Of a DNA stretch of 64,000 bases, positions 1-6,517 are shown piece by piece. The notes under the pieces are model-generated. The model ran no database searches and had not been told where the DNA came from. It saw only the letters and a list, made by a program, of their open reading frames with translations. Position numbers and translations under genes: made by a program. Position 1 is the first letter of the stretch; each line of letters begins with the position of its first letter. The stretch lies in the NCBI RefSeq assembly GCF_013328815.1, contig NZ_JABUHN010000010.1, positions 62,001 to 126,000 on the forward strand, written 5' to 3'. This DNA comes from Tabrizicola fusiformis (GTDB lineage: Bacteria > Pseudomonadota > Alphaproteobacteria > Rhodobacterales > Rhodobacteraceae).

Positions 1-632
1 TGGCCTATCTCAAGGATTTCCTCTTTGACGAACGGCAGGCCCGCGCCCCGGTGCGCAGCCTGTCGGGCGGCGAGAAGGCGCGGCTCTTGCTGGCCAAGCT
101 GATGGCGAAACCGTCGAACCTGCTGATTCTGGATGAACCGACCAACGATCTGGACGTGGAAACGCTGGACCTGCTGCAGGATATTCTGGGCGAATATGAC
201 GGCACCGTCCTTTTGGTCAGCCACGACCGCGATTTCATCGACCGCGTGGCCAGCCAGACCGTGGCGCTGGAGGGGCGGGGGCGCGCCACCGTCTATCCGG
301 GCGGCTGGTCGGATTATGCCGCCCAGCGCCCCGTGGCCGAGGCGGTTGCGGCTGCGGTTTCGGCGAAATCTGCCCCGGTGGCGGCGCCCGAACCCAAGCG
401 CGCCGAAAGTGGCCTGACCTTTACCGAAAAGAAGCGGCTTGAGGCGCTGCCCGCCGTCATCACCCGGCTTGAGGCGGAAATTGCCAAGCTGACCGAATTC
501 CTCTCCACCCCCGGGCTTTATGAGACGGAACCCGCCAAATTCCGCAAGGGCAGCGAGGGGTTGAGCGAACGGCAGACCCTTCTGGCCGCCGCCGAAGAGG
601 AATGGCTGGATCTGGCCGAGCGTGAAGGCTGA
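1..632 (+). CDS. uup: ABC-F family ATPase, Uup type (C-terminal part; 5' end outside window)
   Basis: This is the second ATPase half of a soluble ABC-F protein, a family that acts on ribosomes or branched nucleic acids rather than on membranes. The reading frame is open from base 3. Visible are the ABC signature LSGGEKARLLLA, the Walker B motif LLILDEPTNDLD and the switch histidine in LLVSHDRDF. After the ATPase come an Ala/Pro-rich linker and a charged helical tail (LPAVITRLEAEIAKLTEFL) typical of the Uup C-terminal coiled coil, which points to Uup rather than to EttA. The first ATPase domain is not in the window. Confidence 0.9.
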   Translation, partial: AYLKDFLFDERQARAPVRSLSGGEKARLLLAKLMAKPSNLLILDEPTNDLDVETLDLLQDILGEYDGTVLLVSHDRDFIDRVASQTVALEGRGRATVYPGGWSDYAAQRPVAEAVAAAVSAKSAPVAAPEPKRAESGLTFTEKKRLEALPAVITRLEAEIAKLTEFLSTPGLYETEPAKFRKGSEGLSERQTLLAAAEEEWLDLAEREG

Positions 633-635
633 GAC

Positions 636-1103
636 TCAGGGGCAGGAATCCGCGGGAACCCGGGGCAGAACGAACACCCGGTCATCGCCGGAGATGCCCG
701 AAACCTCAAGGAAATCGGCCGCCTCGAAGGTCAGGCCGCCGTGCCCGACCTCAAGGCGCAGCGTGCCATCGGCCTTGGGCCAGAGCGTGAACCAGCCGCC
801 ATCCCCCTCAAGCTGGCACGAAAGCGCGCCGCCGGTATTCTCGCAGGCGGCGCGGCCCTCATACCGGGTGTTGCTGCCCCGCCGGTATAGCGCCAGCCGC
901 AGCCCCAGAACCGGCGCGTCAAAGGTAGCGGGTTCGGGGCCAAGGGCGATTTCGGCGACGTTCTGCTGCGGGTGGCTGGCCAGATGTCCGGCGCTGTAAT
1001 GGCGCAGATAGCAGGATGCATCCGAAGGGAAGATCGCATCGCGCGGGCTTTGCGCAAAGGCAGGGGTGGCAAGCAGGCCAAAGACAAGGGCAAGGCGGCG
1101 CAT
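636..1103 (-). CDS. small secreted protein of unknown function
   Basis: A 155-residue protein that I do not recognise. It begins with a clear signal peptide (MRRLALVFGLLATPAFA, cut before QSP) and has three cysteines in the mature part (in SCYLRHY, AACENTG and ALSCQLEG), two of which could pair in the periplasm. The start was chosen because GGAGG lies at ideal distance upstream; a longer in-frame version begins further upstream but lacks a ribosome site and would bury the signal peptide. It follows the TPM-domain gene on the same strand and is probably the last gene of that operon. Extracytoplasmic location is inferred. Confidence 0.7.
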   Translation of the reverse strand: MRRLALVFGLLATPAFAQSPRDAIFPSDASCYLRHYSAGHLASHPQQNVAEIALGPEPATFDAPVLGLRLALYRRGSNTRYEGRAACENTGGALSCQLEGDGGWFTLWPKADGTLRLEVGHGGLTFEAADFLEVSGISGDDRVFVLPRVPADSCP

Positions 1104-1168
1104 GGGAAACCTCCGGGTCTGCGCCAAACCTGCCGCCCGTCGCGCGGCGCGTCCAGTGACAAGAGCCG

Positions 1169-2023
1169 TCACCAACGCCCCGAAGCGCCGCCACCCGAAG
1201 AGCGCCCGCCGCCAAAGCCGCTACTGCCCGAGTCGCCCTGACTGTCGCCCTTGCCGAAACCGCCTGTGCGGATCAGAAGGGTCTCGCGCCGCTCATGCCC
1301 GCATGAGGGGCAGCGCGTCAGCCGCCAGCCTTCGCCGGGGGTGGTGGTTCCGGCAATCATCGTCTCGCCCGTCGTCCGCTCAAGCCCGCGATGGCCGCAG
1401 GAGGGGCAGCGGGCAAATCGCTGCCATCCGTCGCCGATCCTCTGGCGCAGCGCCAGAAGCAGAACCGCGCCGATCCCAAGCCCAAGAAGCGGCAGCGGCA
1501 AGCCTGCATCCGGCACCACTTCGGCGGGCTGACCCGCCGCAAAGGGACGGGCAATGCGGGTGATCACCTGGTCCACCCCGGCCTCGATCCCGGCCTCGAT
1601 CCTTCCCGCCCGGAACCCGGGCAGAAAGCCCCGGTCGATCGCCGCCTGCGCCGCATTGTCCCAGACCGCATCATAGCCCACCCCCAAAGCCACCCGGATT
1701 TCGCGGTCTTCGGTGGCGACAAGGATCAGCACCCCATCATTGCGCGCCTTGTCGCCCACGCCCCAGGCGTTGAAGAGGCCCTTGGCATAGCTGTCGATCC
1801 GCATTCCCGCGCCGCCATGGTCGGCCAACCGCGCCATGGTGACCAGCACCACATGGACCCCGGTTTCGTCCCGCGCCGTCTGCAGGCGGTCTTCCAGCCG
1901 CGCCGCAGCCTCGGGCGACAGCACCCCGGCCCAATCGTTCACCTTGTCCGACAGTGGCGCGGGATAGTCCTGCGCCAGCGCGGCGAAGGGCATCAGGATC
2001 AGCAGGACCAGCGCGCGCAGCAT
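1169..2023 (-). CDS. TPM-domain (YgcG-like) membrane protein with zinc ribbon and Gly/Ser-rich tail
   Basis: A 284-residue envelope protein. An N-terminal signal peptide (ending ALAQ) precedes a TPM domain at about residues 20-150 with the family features VNDWAGVLSP, NDGVLILVA and RIALGVGYD-type strand (here IRVALGVGYD). One membrane helix follows (PLLGLGIGAVLLLAL), then two CPSCGH pairs that would form a cytoplasmic zinc ribbon, and a tail of Gly/Ser ending SSGGGASGRW. This matches the YgcG group, whose biochemical role is unclear; a related TPM protein helps in photosystem II repair in plants. Its ATG directly abuts the stop codon of the upstream decarboxylase gene (TAAATG), so the two are co-transcribed. 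Confidence 0.8.
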   Translation of the reverse strand: MLRALVLLILMPFAALAQDYPAPLSDKVNDWAGVLSPEAAARLEDRLQTARDETGVHVVLVTMARLADHGGAGMRIDSYAKGLFNAWGVGDKARNDGVLILVATEDREIRVALGVGYDAVWDNAAQAAIDRGFLPGFRAGRIEAGIEAGVDQVITRIARPFAAGQPAEVVPDAGLPLPLLGLGIGAVLLLALRQRIGDGWQRFARCPSCGHRGLERTTGETMIAGTTTPGEGWRLTRCPSCGHERRETLLIRTGGFGKGDSQGDSGSSGFGGGRSSGGGASGRW

Positions 2024-3409
2024 TTACCCCTCCATCAGTTCGGCCACCACTGCCGCAATCACCATGACATCGGCCCGGGTGCAGTCGAATTGCCCGACCT
2101 GCACCCGGATCACATAGCGCCCGTCATGGCGCGTCTGCGTCAGGTAAATCCGGCCATCATCGTTGATCCGTGACAAGAGCGCCTCGGTCGCGGCATCCCC
2201 CTCCAGCGCGAAGGTAAAGAGCGACAGACGCGGCTCGGTGGTGATGGTCACGCCCGGCAGGGCGCGCAGCGTCTCACAAACCTCTTGCGCCCAGGCCACA
2301 TGGTTGCGGATCATCCCGCGCAACCCCTCAAGCCCATAGGCGCGCAGGTGGAACCACAGTTTCAGCGCCCGAAAGCGGCGGCCCAGCGGCACGGTCCATT
2401 CGTTGAAATTGACGATCTCTTCGCGTCCCGCCGTCTCCAGATATGTCGGGCGCAGGCCAAGGGTTTTCACCTGTGGCCCCGGATCGCGCAGGAACTGCAC
2501 GGCGCAGTCAAACTGCGCGCCCAGCCATTTATGCGGGTTGAAGACAATGCTGTCGGCCTGTTCCACCCCGGCCCAAAGGGCGCGGAACTCGGGTGCAATC
2601 ATCGCCGAGCCGGCCCAGGCGGCATCGACATGCACCGGCAGCCCCTCGGCATGGGCAACGGCAATGCAATCGGCAATCCGGTCAAAGGCGCCAACCGAGG
2701 TGCCCCCGGCGCAAAGGATCACCCCGGCGGGCAGCATCCCCGCCGCGCGGTCGGCGGCAATTGCGCCCGACAGCGCGCCGGGCTTCATCGACAGGCTGCC
2801 ATCGGTCGGCACCTTGACCAGATTGGTCTGCCCGATGCCCGCCACCCTTGCGGCCTTGTCCACGCTCGAATGGGTCTCGGCGCTGGCATAAAGCCGCAGC
2901 CGGGGCAGGGCGGACAGCCCTTCGGCATTGCCCTGCCAGTTCAGCGCCGCCTCGCGCATGGTCAGTACCGCCGACAGCGTGGCGGTGGTGGCGGAATCGT
3001 GGATCGTGCCGGTAAACCCCTCCGGCAGGCCAAGCGCCTGCCGCAGCCAGCCGATCATCACCTGCTCCACCTCGGTCGCGGCGGGCGAGGTCTGCCACAG
3101 CATCCCCTGACAGGCCATCGCATTGGCCAGTTGCTCGGCCAGCATCGAGGCGGGTGAGGCATTGGCCGGGAAATAGGCGAAGAAGCGCGGGTGCTGCCAA
3201 TGGGTCATCGCGCCGGGAACGATCCGCTCGAAATCGGCAAAGATCGCGGCCATGTCTTCGGCGGCCTCCGGTGGCGTCGCAGCAAGCTGCGCCGCGGTGG
3301 CGCCCGGCACCAATGGCGCCCGCACCGGACGGTCACGCAGGCCGGCGTGATAGTCGCGCGCCCAGTCGGCGGCGCGTTTCGACCAGTGGTTCAGATCGTC
3401 ATGGTTCAT
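2024..3409 (-). CDS. PLP-dependent group II (aromatic-L-amino-acid-type) decarboxylase
   Basis: A 461-residue cytosolic enzyme of the group II decarboxylase fold, which removes CO2 from amino acids such as Dopa, tyrosine, tryptophan or phenylalanine. Visible are the substrate-loop motif HPRFFAYFPA, the cofactor-stacking histidine in ETHSSVDKAA, the aspartate in HVDAAWAGS and the PLP lysine in FNPHKWLGA. The catalytic-loop tyrosine is retained (RPTYLE), so it should be a true decarboxylase rather than an aldehyde synthase. Substrate cannot be read from sequence. It is the first gene of an operon with the TPM protein and starts after GGGGGAG. A perfect 12-base palindrome lies 26 bases upstream. 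Confidence 0.88.
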   Translation of the reverse strand: MNHDDLNHWSKRAADWARDYHAGLRDRPVRAPLVPGATAAQLAATPPEAAEDMAAIFADFERIVPGAMTHWQHPRFFAYFPANASPASMLAEQLANAMACQGMLWQTSPAATEVEQVMIGWLRQALGLPEGFTGTIHDSATTATLSAVLTMREAALNWQGNAEGLSALPRLRLYASAETHSSVDKAARVAGIGQTNLVKVPTDGSLSMKPGALSGAIAADRAAGMLPAGVILCAGGTSVGAFDRIADCIAVAHAEGLPVHVDAAWAGSAMIAPEFRALWAGVEQADSIVFNPHKWLGAQFDCAVQFLRDPGPQVKTLGLRPTYLETAGREEIVNFNEWTVPLGRRFRALKLWFHLRAYGLEGLRGMIRNHVAWAQEVCETLRALPGVTITTEPRLSLFTFALEGDAATEALLSRINDDGRIYLTQTRHDGRYVIRVQVGQFDCTRADVMVIAAVVAELMEG

Positions 3410-3435
3410 CGCAGGCTCCCCCTCGGATCAACAAT

Positions 3436-3447
3436 TTAACATGTTAA
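3436..3447. promoter_or_regulatory. perfect palindrome TTAACATGTTAA, candidate operator
   Basis: A perfect 12-base inverted repeat in an AT-rich stretch inside otherwise GC-rich DNA, just upstream of the decarboxylase gene. The position fits a promoter or repressor site. No cognate regulator is encoded next to it, so the binding protein is unknown. Confidence 0.4.
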
Positions 3448-3493
3448 TCATTTATCGCAAGAGGCAGAGCCGGAAGGCCAGGGCTGCAAAGGG

Positions 3494-3835
3494 TCAGCCA
3501 AGGCTGGCCTGCACCTTCTTCGGCAGGCTGGCGCGGATGATCCGGTAGGAGGTTTCCAGCCGCTCGCCCAGTTCGGCCTCATCCACCAAACCCCAGGGCA
3601 GGCGCACCCAGCTTGCGTGGAAATAGGGCGCGCGTTCGGCGCGGCCCACCTCGATCAGCAGGCGGGCGGTCTCGACATCGGGGCATTTCACCGACACGCC
3701 ATGGTCTTCCATCGCGCCCACCACGGCAAAGAGCTTGCCGCCCACCTTCCACGCATCATGCCCGCCGCCCCAAGGGTCGGAGTGAGTGGCGCCGGGCAGG
3801 ACGGCGCAACGGGCGTTGACGAAAGCGCGGGTCAT
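3494..3835 (-). CDS. MmcQ/YjbR family protein (DUF419)
   Basis: A 113-residue cytosolic protein of the MmcQ/YjbR (CyaY-like) fold. Typical features are the early LPGATHSDPWGGGHDAWKVGGKLFAVV stretch (only short parts quoted: HDAWKVGGK) and the late YFHASWVRLPWG strand with a following helix of the form LGERLETSYRIIR. The length is normal for the family. Members are thought to bind DNA or small ligands, but no clear biochemical role is known. It stands alone between the decarboxylase operon and soxR on the same strand. Confidence 0.82.
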   Translation of the reverse strand: MTRAFVNARCAVLPGATHSDPWGGGHDAWKVGGKLFAVVGAMEDHGVSVKCPDVETARLLIEVGRAERAPYFHASWVRLPWGLVDEAELGERLETSYRIIRASLPKKVQASLG

Positions 3836-3888
3836 GCCGCCAGCCTACAGGCAATCGCCGTCCGATCAAGCCACTCGGGCGCGCTCCC

Positions 3889-3914
3889 AAATATCCCGAG
3901 GGGGCAGCGCCCCC
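3889..3914. repeat. dispersed GC palindrome ending in ATATTT, copy A
   Basis: Read on the minus strand this is GGGGGCGCTGCCCCC followed by TCGGGATATTT. It sits between convergently spaced ends of mmcQ and soxR and resembles three other copies in the window. The hairpin could stop transcription or stabilise mRNA ends. Confidence 0.65.
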
Positions 3915-3940
3915 TTGTGCCCGCCGCCACAAGCGCAGCT

Positions 3941-4393
3941 TCAATCCGGTTCGTGCCGGTCCCCCATCAGCCAGCGCGGCCCCGGCCCATGGCGGGCCGC
4001 CGCATCGCCGGGATTCCACAGCGCGCATTTGTCCAGCGACAGGCAGCCGCAGCCGATGCAGCCGTCCAGCCTGTCGCGCAGCCCTTCCAGCGCGGCGATG
4101 CGGGCGTCGATCTGCACCCGGAACCCGGTGCCGATCCGCGCCCAATCCTGCCGCGAGGGCGGGCGGCCCTGCGGAAGCCCGGCCAGCACCTGCGCAAGTT
4201 CGGCCAGAGGAAAGCCCAGGCCCTGCGCGATGCGCACGAACGACAGCCGCCGGATGTCGCTGCGGTCATAGCGGCGATGCCCGCCGGCATTGCGCAAGGG
4301 CGCCAGCAGACCCAGCGTTTCGTAATGCCTTATGGCGGGCACCGACAGCCCGGTGCGCGCGGCCAGATCGCCGATGGAAAGTCCGCGGGTCAT
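3941..4393 (-). CDS. soxR: redox-sensitive MerR-family activator SoxR
   Basis: A 150-residue regulator that senses redox-cycling compounds through a [2Fe-2S] cluster and untwists its promoter. The N-terminal MerR helix-turn-helix (LSIGDLAARTGLSVPAIRHY) and the wing GGHRRYDRSDIRRL are clear. A dimerisation helix follows, then the cluster-binding cysteines in CIGCGCLSLDKC at residues 112, 115, 117 and 123, and the typical WNPGD. The C-terminus is short. It is divergent from a VOC gene, and a near-perfect SoxR box lies 13 bases from its start codon, so it probably controls that neighbour and itself. Confidence 0.95.
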   Translation of the reverse strand: MTRGLSIGDLAARTGLSVPAIRHYETLGLLAPLRNAGGHRRYDRSDIRRLSFVRIAQGLGFPLAELAQVLAGLPQGRPPSRQDWARIGTGFRVQIDARIAALEGLRDRLDGCIGCGCLSLDKCALWNPGDAAARHGPGPRWLMGDRHEPD

Positions 4394-4405
4394 CCATGTC
4401 CCTTG

Positions 4406-4425
4406 ATCTCAAGTGCGCTTGAGAT
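4406..4425. promoter_or_regulatory. SoxR box between soxR and the VOC gene
   Basis: The arms ATCTCAAG and CTTGAGAT flank TGCG, matching the core CTCAAG-N-CTTGAG of enteric SoxR boxes. TTGATC at 4403-4408 occupies the -35 position, and the spacing to the -10 position is 19 bases as in soxS, although the -10 hexamer itself (CACAAA) is poor. The site points rightward to the VOC gene. Confidence 0.8.
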
Positions 4426-4488
4426 TCCACAAAAGAGGCCATGACCCCGAATCGCAAGACAAATCGCAAGGCAAAAGGAGCCGCGACC

Positions 4489-4866
4489 ATGGCATTTCTG
4501 GAACACGTCAACCTGACCGTCCCCGACCCCGAGGCGACCGCCGCCCGGTTGCAGCGCCTCTTCGGCTGGCAGACCCGCTGGCAGGGTGGGTCGATCTATG
4601 GCGGACGCTCGGTGCATGTGGGCACCAAGGACCAGTATCTGGCGCTTTACCGCGGGCAGGGCGCGCAAGGCGGCCCGCCAGACAGCTATACCACGGCGGG
4701 CGAGCTGAACCATCTGGCGGTGGTGGTCGATGACCTCGACGCCACCGAAGCGCGTGTCAAGGCCGAGGGGATCGAGACGCATTCTCATGCCGATTACGAA
4801 CCCGGTCGCCGCTTTTACTTCCGCGACCCCGATGGCGTAGAATATGAGATTGTGAGCTATACCTGA
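4489..4866 (+). CDS. VOC (glyoxalase/bleomycin-resistance/dioxygenase) family protein
   Basis: A 125-residue protein with the paired beta-alpha-beta-beta-beta modules of the vicinal oxygen chelate fold. Module one begins LEHVNLTVPD and module two begins LNHLAVVVDD; the C-terminal RFYFRDPDGVEYEIVSY strand carries the usual glutamate metal ligand (YEIV). Such proteins detoxify aldehydes or antibiotics or act as dioxygenases; the substrate is not readable. The start was set at the ATG after AAAGGAG rather than at an upstream ATG with no ribosome site. Position behind the SoxR box suggests a role in defence against redox-cycling compounds, which is inference. Confidence 0.85.
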   Translation: MAFLEHVNLTVPDPEATAARLQRLFGWQTRWQGGSIYGGRSVHVGTKDQYLALYRGQGAQGGPPDSYTTAGELNHLAVVVDDLDATEARVKAEGIETHSHADYEPGRRFYFRDPDGVEYEIVSYT

Positions 4867-4873
4867 CACCCCA

Positions 4874-4902
4874 CGCGGGCCTTGCGCTGCGCCGGGCCCG
4901 CG
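4874..4902 (+). terminator. GC-rich hairpin after the VOC gene
   Basis: The arms CGCGGGCC (4874-4881) and GGCCCGCG (4895-4902) form an 8-base stem with a 13-base loop, starting 7 bases after the VOC stop codon. There is no T run, so it may slow rather than stop transcription, or take part in the cysS leader folding. Confidence 0.45.
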
Positions 4903-4909
4903 TGATAGC
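4882..4909 (+). promoter_or_regulatory. possible promoter of the cysteine leader and cysS
   Basis: TTGCGC (4882-4887) and GATAGC (4904-4909) are separated by 16 bases. Initiation about 7 bases downstream would fall at 4916-4919, so the leader reading frame could be translated from a leaderless transcript, which would explain its missing ribosome site. The hexamers are weak matches. Confidence 0.35.
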
Positions 4910-4918
4910 CAAGCCAGC

Positions 4919-4963
4919 ATGACGAAACGCTGCATCATCGGCACCTGCTGCATTACCTGCTGA
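4919..4963 (+). CDS. putative cysteine-rich leader peptide upstream of cysS (14 codons)
   Basis: The reading frame ATG...TGA encodes MTKRCIIGTCCITC, with four TGC codons in fourteen including a TGC-TGC pair and a last-codon TGC. It ends 98 bases before the cysS start. Short frames crowded with codons for one amino acid, placed just before a gene serving that amino acid, are the hallmark of ribosome-stalling attenuators such as trpL, hisL and leuL. Here the regulated enzyme charges tRNA-Cys. No Shine-Dalgarno is seen; translation from a leaderless transcript is possible, as reported for the trp leader in rhizobia. That it is translated is inference. Confidence 0.5.
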   Translation: MTKRCIIGTCCITC

Positions 4964-5061
4964 CCATTGGTCGCGCGGGCGCATTCGTCATTCCTCCGGA
5001 AGACCGAACTTGCTAGACCCGCGCCGGGAAGGGCGTGCCTGAGGCTGCTTTGGGGGAAGAC
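4964..5061 (+). promoter_or_regulatory. predicted alternative-folding leader region of cysS
   Basis: Two competing pairings can be drawn by eye. GCGCGGG (4973-4979) pairs perfectly with CCCGCGC (5018-5024). TTCCTCCGGA (4991-5000) pairs with the cysS ribosome site TTTGGGGGAA (5049-5058) over ten positions with three G-U pairs, and this crosses the first stem, so both are unlikely to coexist. A ribosome stalled on the leader cysteine codons would reach to about 4973 and could decide between them. No T run follows either stem, which favours translational control. Confidence 0.4.
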
Positions 5062-6516
5062 ATGAAAATCCGGCTGCACAACTCCAAGACGCGGATGAAG
5101 GAAGACTTCACCCCGATCGACGACAAGAACGTGCGGATGTATGTCTGCGGCCCCACGGTCTATGACCGCGCCCATCTGGGCAACGGCCGCCCGGTGGTGG
5201 TGTTCGACACGCTCTATCGGCTGCTGCGGCATGTCTATGGGGCAGATCATGTCACCTATGTCCGCAACTTCACCGATGTGGATGACAAGATCAACGCCAC
5301 AGCTTTGGCCCGCCAGAAGGCAGGTGCTGCGGGTTCTCTGGAGGACCTGATCCACGAGCGGACCGAGGAAACCATCGGCTGGTATCACGCCGACATGGAT
5401 GCTTTGGGCGCGCTGCGGCCCGATCACGAGCCGCGTGCGACCGAGTTCATCGGCGCGATGATCGCGATGATCGAGGGGCTGATTGCCGGCGGTCATGCCT
5501 ATGAGGCGGCGGGACATGCCCTGTTCCGCGTGCGCTCCTACAAGGAGTATGGCGCGCTCTCGGGCCGGTCGGTCGATGACATGATCGCCGGCGCCCGGGT
5601 GGAGGTCGCGCCCATCAAGGAAGACCCGATGGATTTCGTGCTGTGGAAGCCATCGTCCGACGAGGAACCGGGCTGGGACAGCCCTTGGGGCCGGGGGCGG
5701 CCCGGCTGGCATATCGAATGCTCGGCGATGGCCGACAAGCTCTTGTGGGAAGACCTTAAGGAAAAACTTTCAGTCGAAGCGCAGCGACATTCGCACGAAT
5801 TCGACATTCACGGCGGCGGCCTTGACCTGCAATTCCCCCACCACGAAAACGAAATCGCCCAAAGCTGCTGCGCGCATCCCGGTTCTGGCTTTGCCAAGGT
5901 CTGGATGCACAACGAGATGCTGCAGGTCGAGGGCAAGAAGATGTCCAAGAGCTTGGGGAATTTCTTTACGGTAAGGGATTTGCTGGATCAGGGCGTGCCG
6001 GGTGAGGTGATAAGGTTCGTTTACCTCTCCACCCATTACCGCAGCCCGATGGACTGGACGGCGGAGAAGGCGGCACAAGCAAAGCAGACATTGATAAAAT
6101 GGTATCGGCAAGTCGGCTTGTCCAAGAACGATACAGAGCCATATCGACCGGTTGTCGATGCTCTTGGTGATGATCTGAATACCCATGAGGCCATTACACA
6201 ATGCCATGCATTGTCGAATGCTGGTGATGCCTCGGCATTGCGCGGCAGCCTTCACCTTCTGGGCTTCATGGACAACGGCGTGCCCGATTGGACGCGCGTG
6301 AAGGGATTTTCGGATGCCGAGACCGGGCTGATCCGCGATCTCTTGCAGAAGCGTGACCGAGCCAAGGCGAGGAAGGACTGGGCGGCGGCTGATCGCATTC
6401 GTGACGGGCTGAGGGCCGCTGGCGTCGCCGTAAAGGATATGAAAGACGCCGAGCCGGAGTTCGAACGGCTCGAAGAGTTTGACGTGAACCTGCTCGATGC
6501 GTTGTGGGGAGAGTAG
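5062..6516 (+). CDS. cysS: cysteinyl-tRNA synthetase
   Basis: A 484-residue class I synthetase that charges tRNA-Cys. The zinc ligand cysteine is in [10 protein letters not shown] (Cys29), the HIGH signature appears as HLGN (38-41), further zinc-site residues lie in WHIECSAM and [13 protein letters not shown], and the KMSKS loop is [10 protein letters not shown]. The start is the ATG after GGGGGAAG; an in-frame GTG 27 bases upstream is less likely. The 3' half, roughly bases 5940-6260, uses ATA, AGG, TTG and other AT-rich codons that are rare in all neighbours, suggesting past recombination. cimA starts one base after the stop codon. Confidence 0.96.
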   Translation: MKIRLHNSKTRMKEDFTPIDDKNVRMYVCGPTVYDRAHLGNGRPVVVFDTLYRLLRHVYGADHVTYVRNFTDVDDKINATALARQKAGAAGSLEDLIHERTEETIGWYHADMDALGALRPDHEPRATEFIGAMIAMIEGLIAGGHAYEAAGHALFRVRSYKEYGALSGRSVDDMIAGARVEVAPIKEDPMDFVLWKPSSDEEPGWDSPWGRGRPGWHIECSAMADKLLWEDLKEKLSVEAQRHSHEFDIHGGGLDLQFPHHENEIAQSCCAHPGSGFAKVWMHNEMLQVEGKKMSKSLGNFFTVRDLLDQGVPGEVIRFVYLSTHYRSPMDWTAEKAAQAKQTLIKWYRQVGLSKNDTEPYRPVVDALGDDLNTHEAITQCHALSNAGDASALRGSLHLLGFMDNGVPDWTRVKGFSDAETGLIRDLLQKRDRAKARKDWAAADRIRDGLRAAGVAVKDMKDAEPEFERLEEFDVNLLDALWGE

Positions 6517-6517
6517 G

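Noticed and set aside
2024-3409. Phe in the decarboxylase loop (IVNFNEW) taken for the Tyr-to-Phe change of aromatic aldehyde synthases
   Set aside because: Counting from the PLP lysine places the catalytic Tyr of the human enzyme in PTYLK, which is retained here as PTYLE; the Phe is at a different, non-catalytic position.
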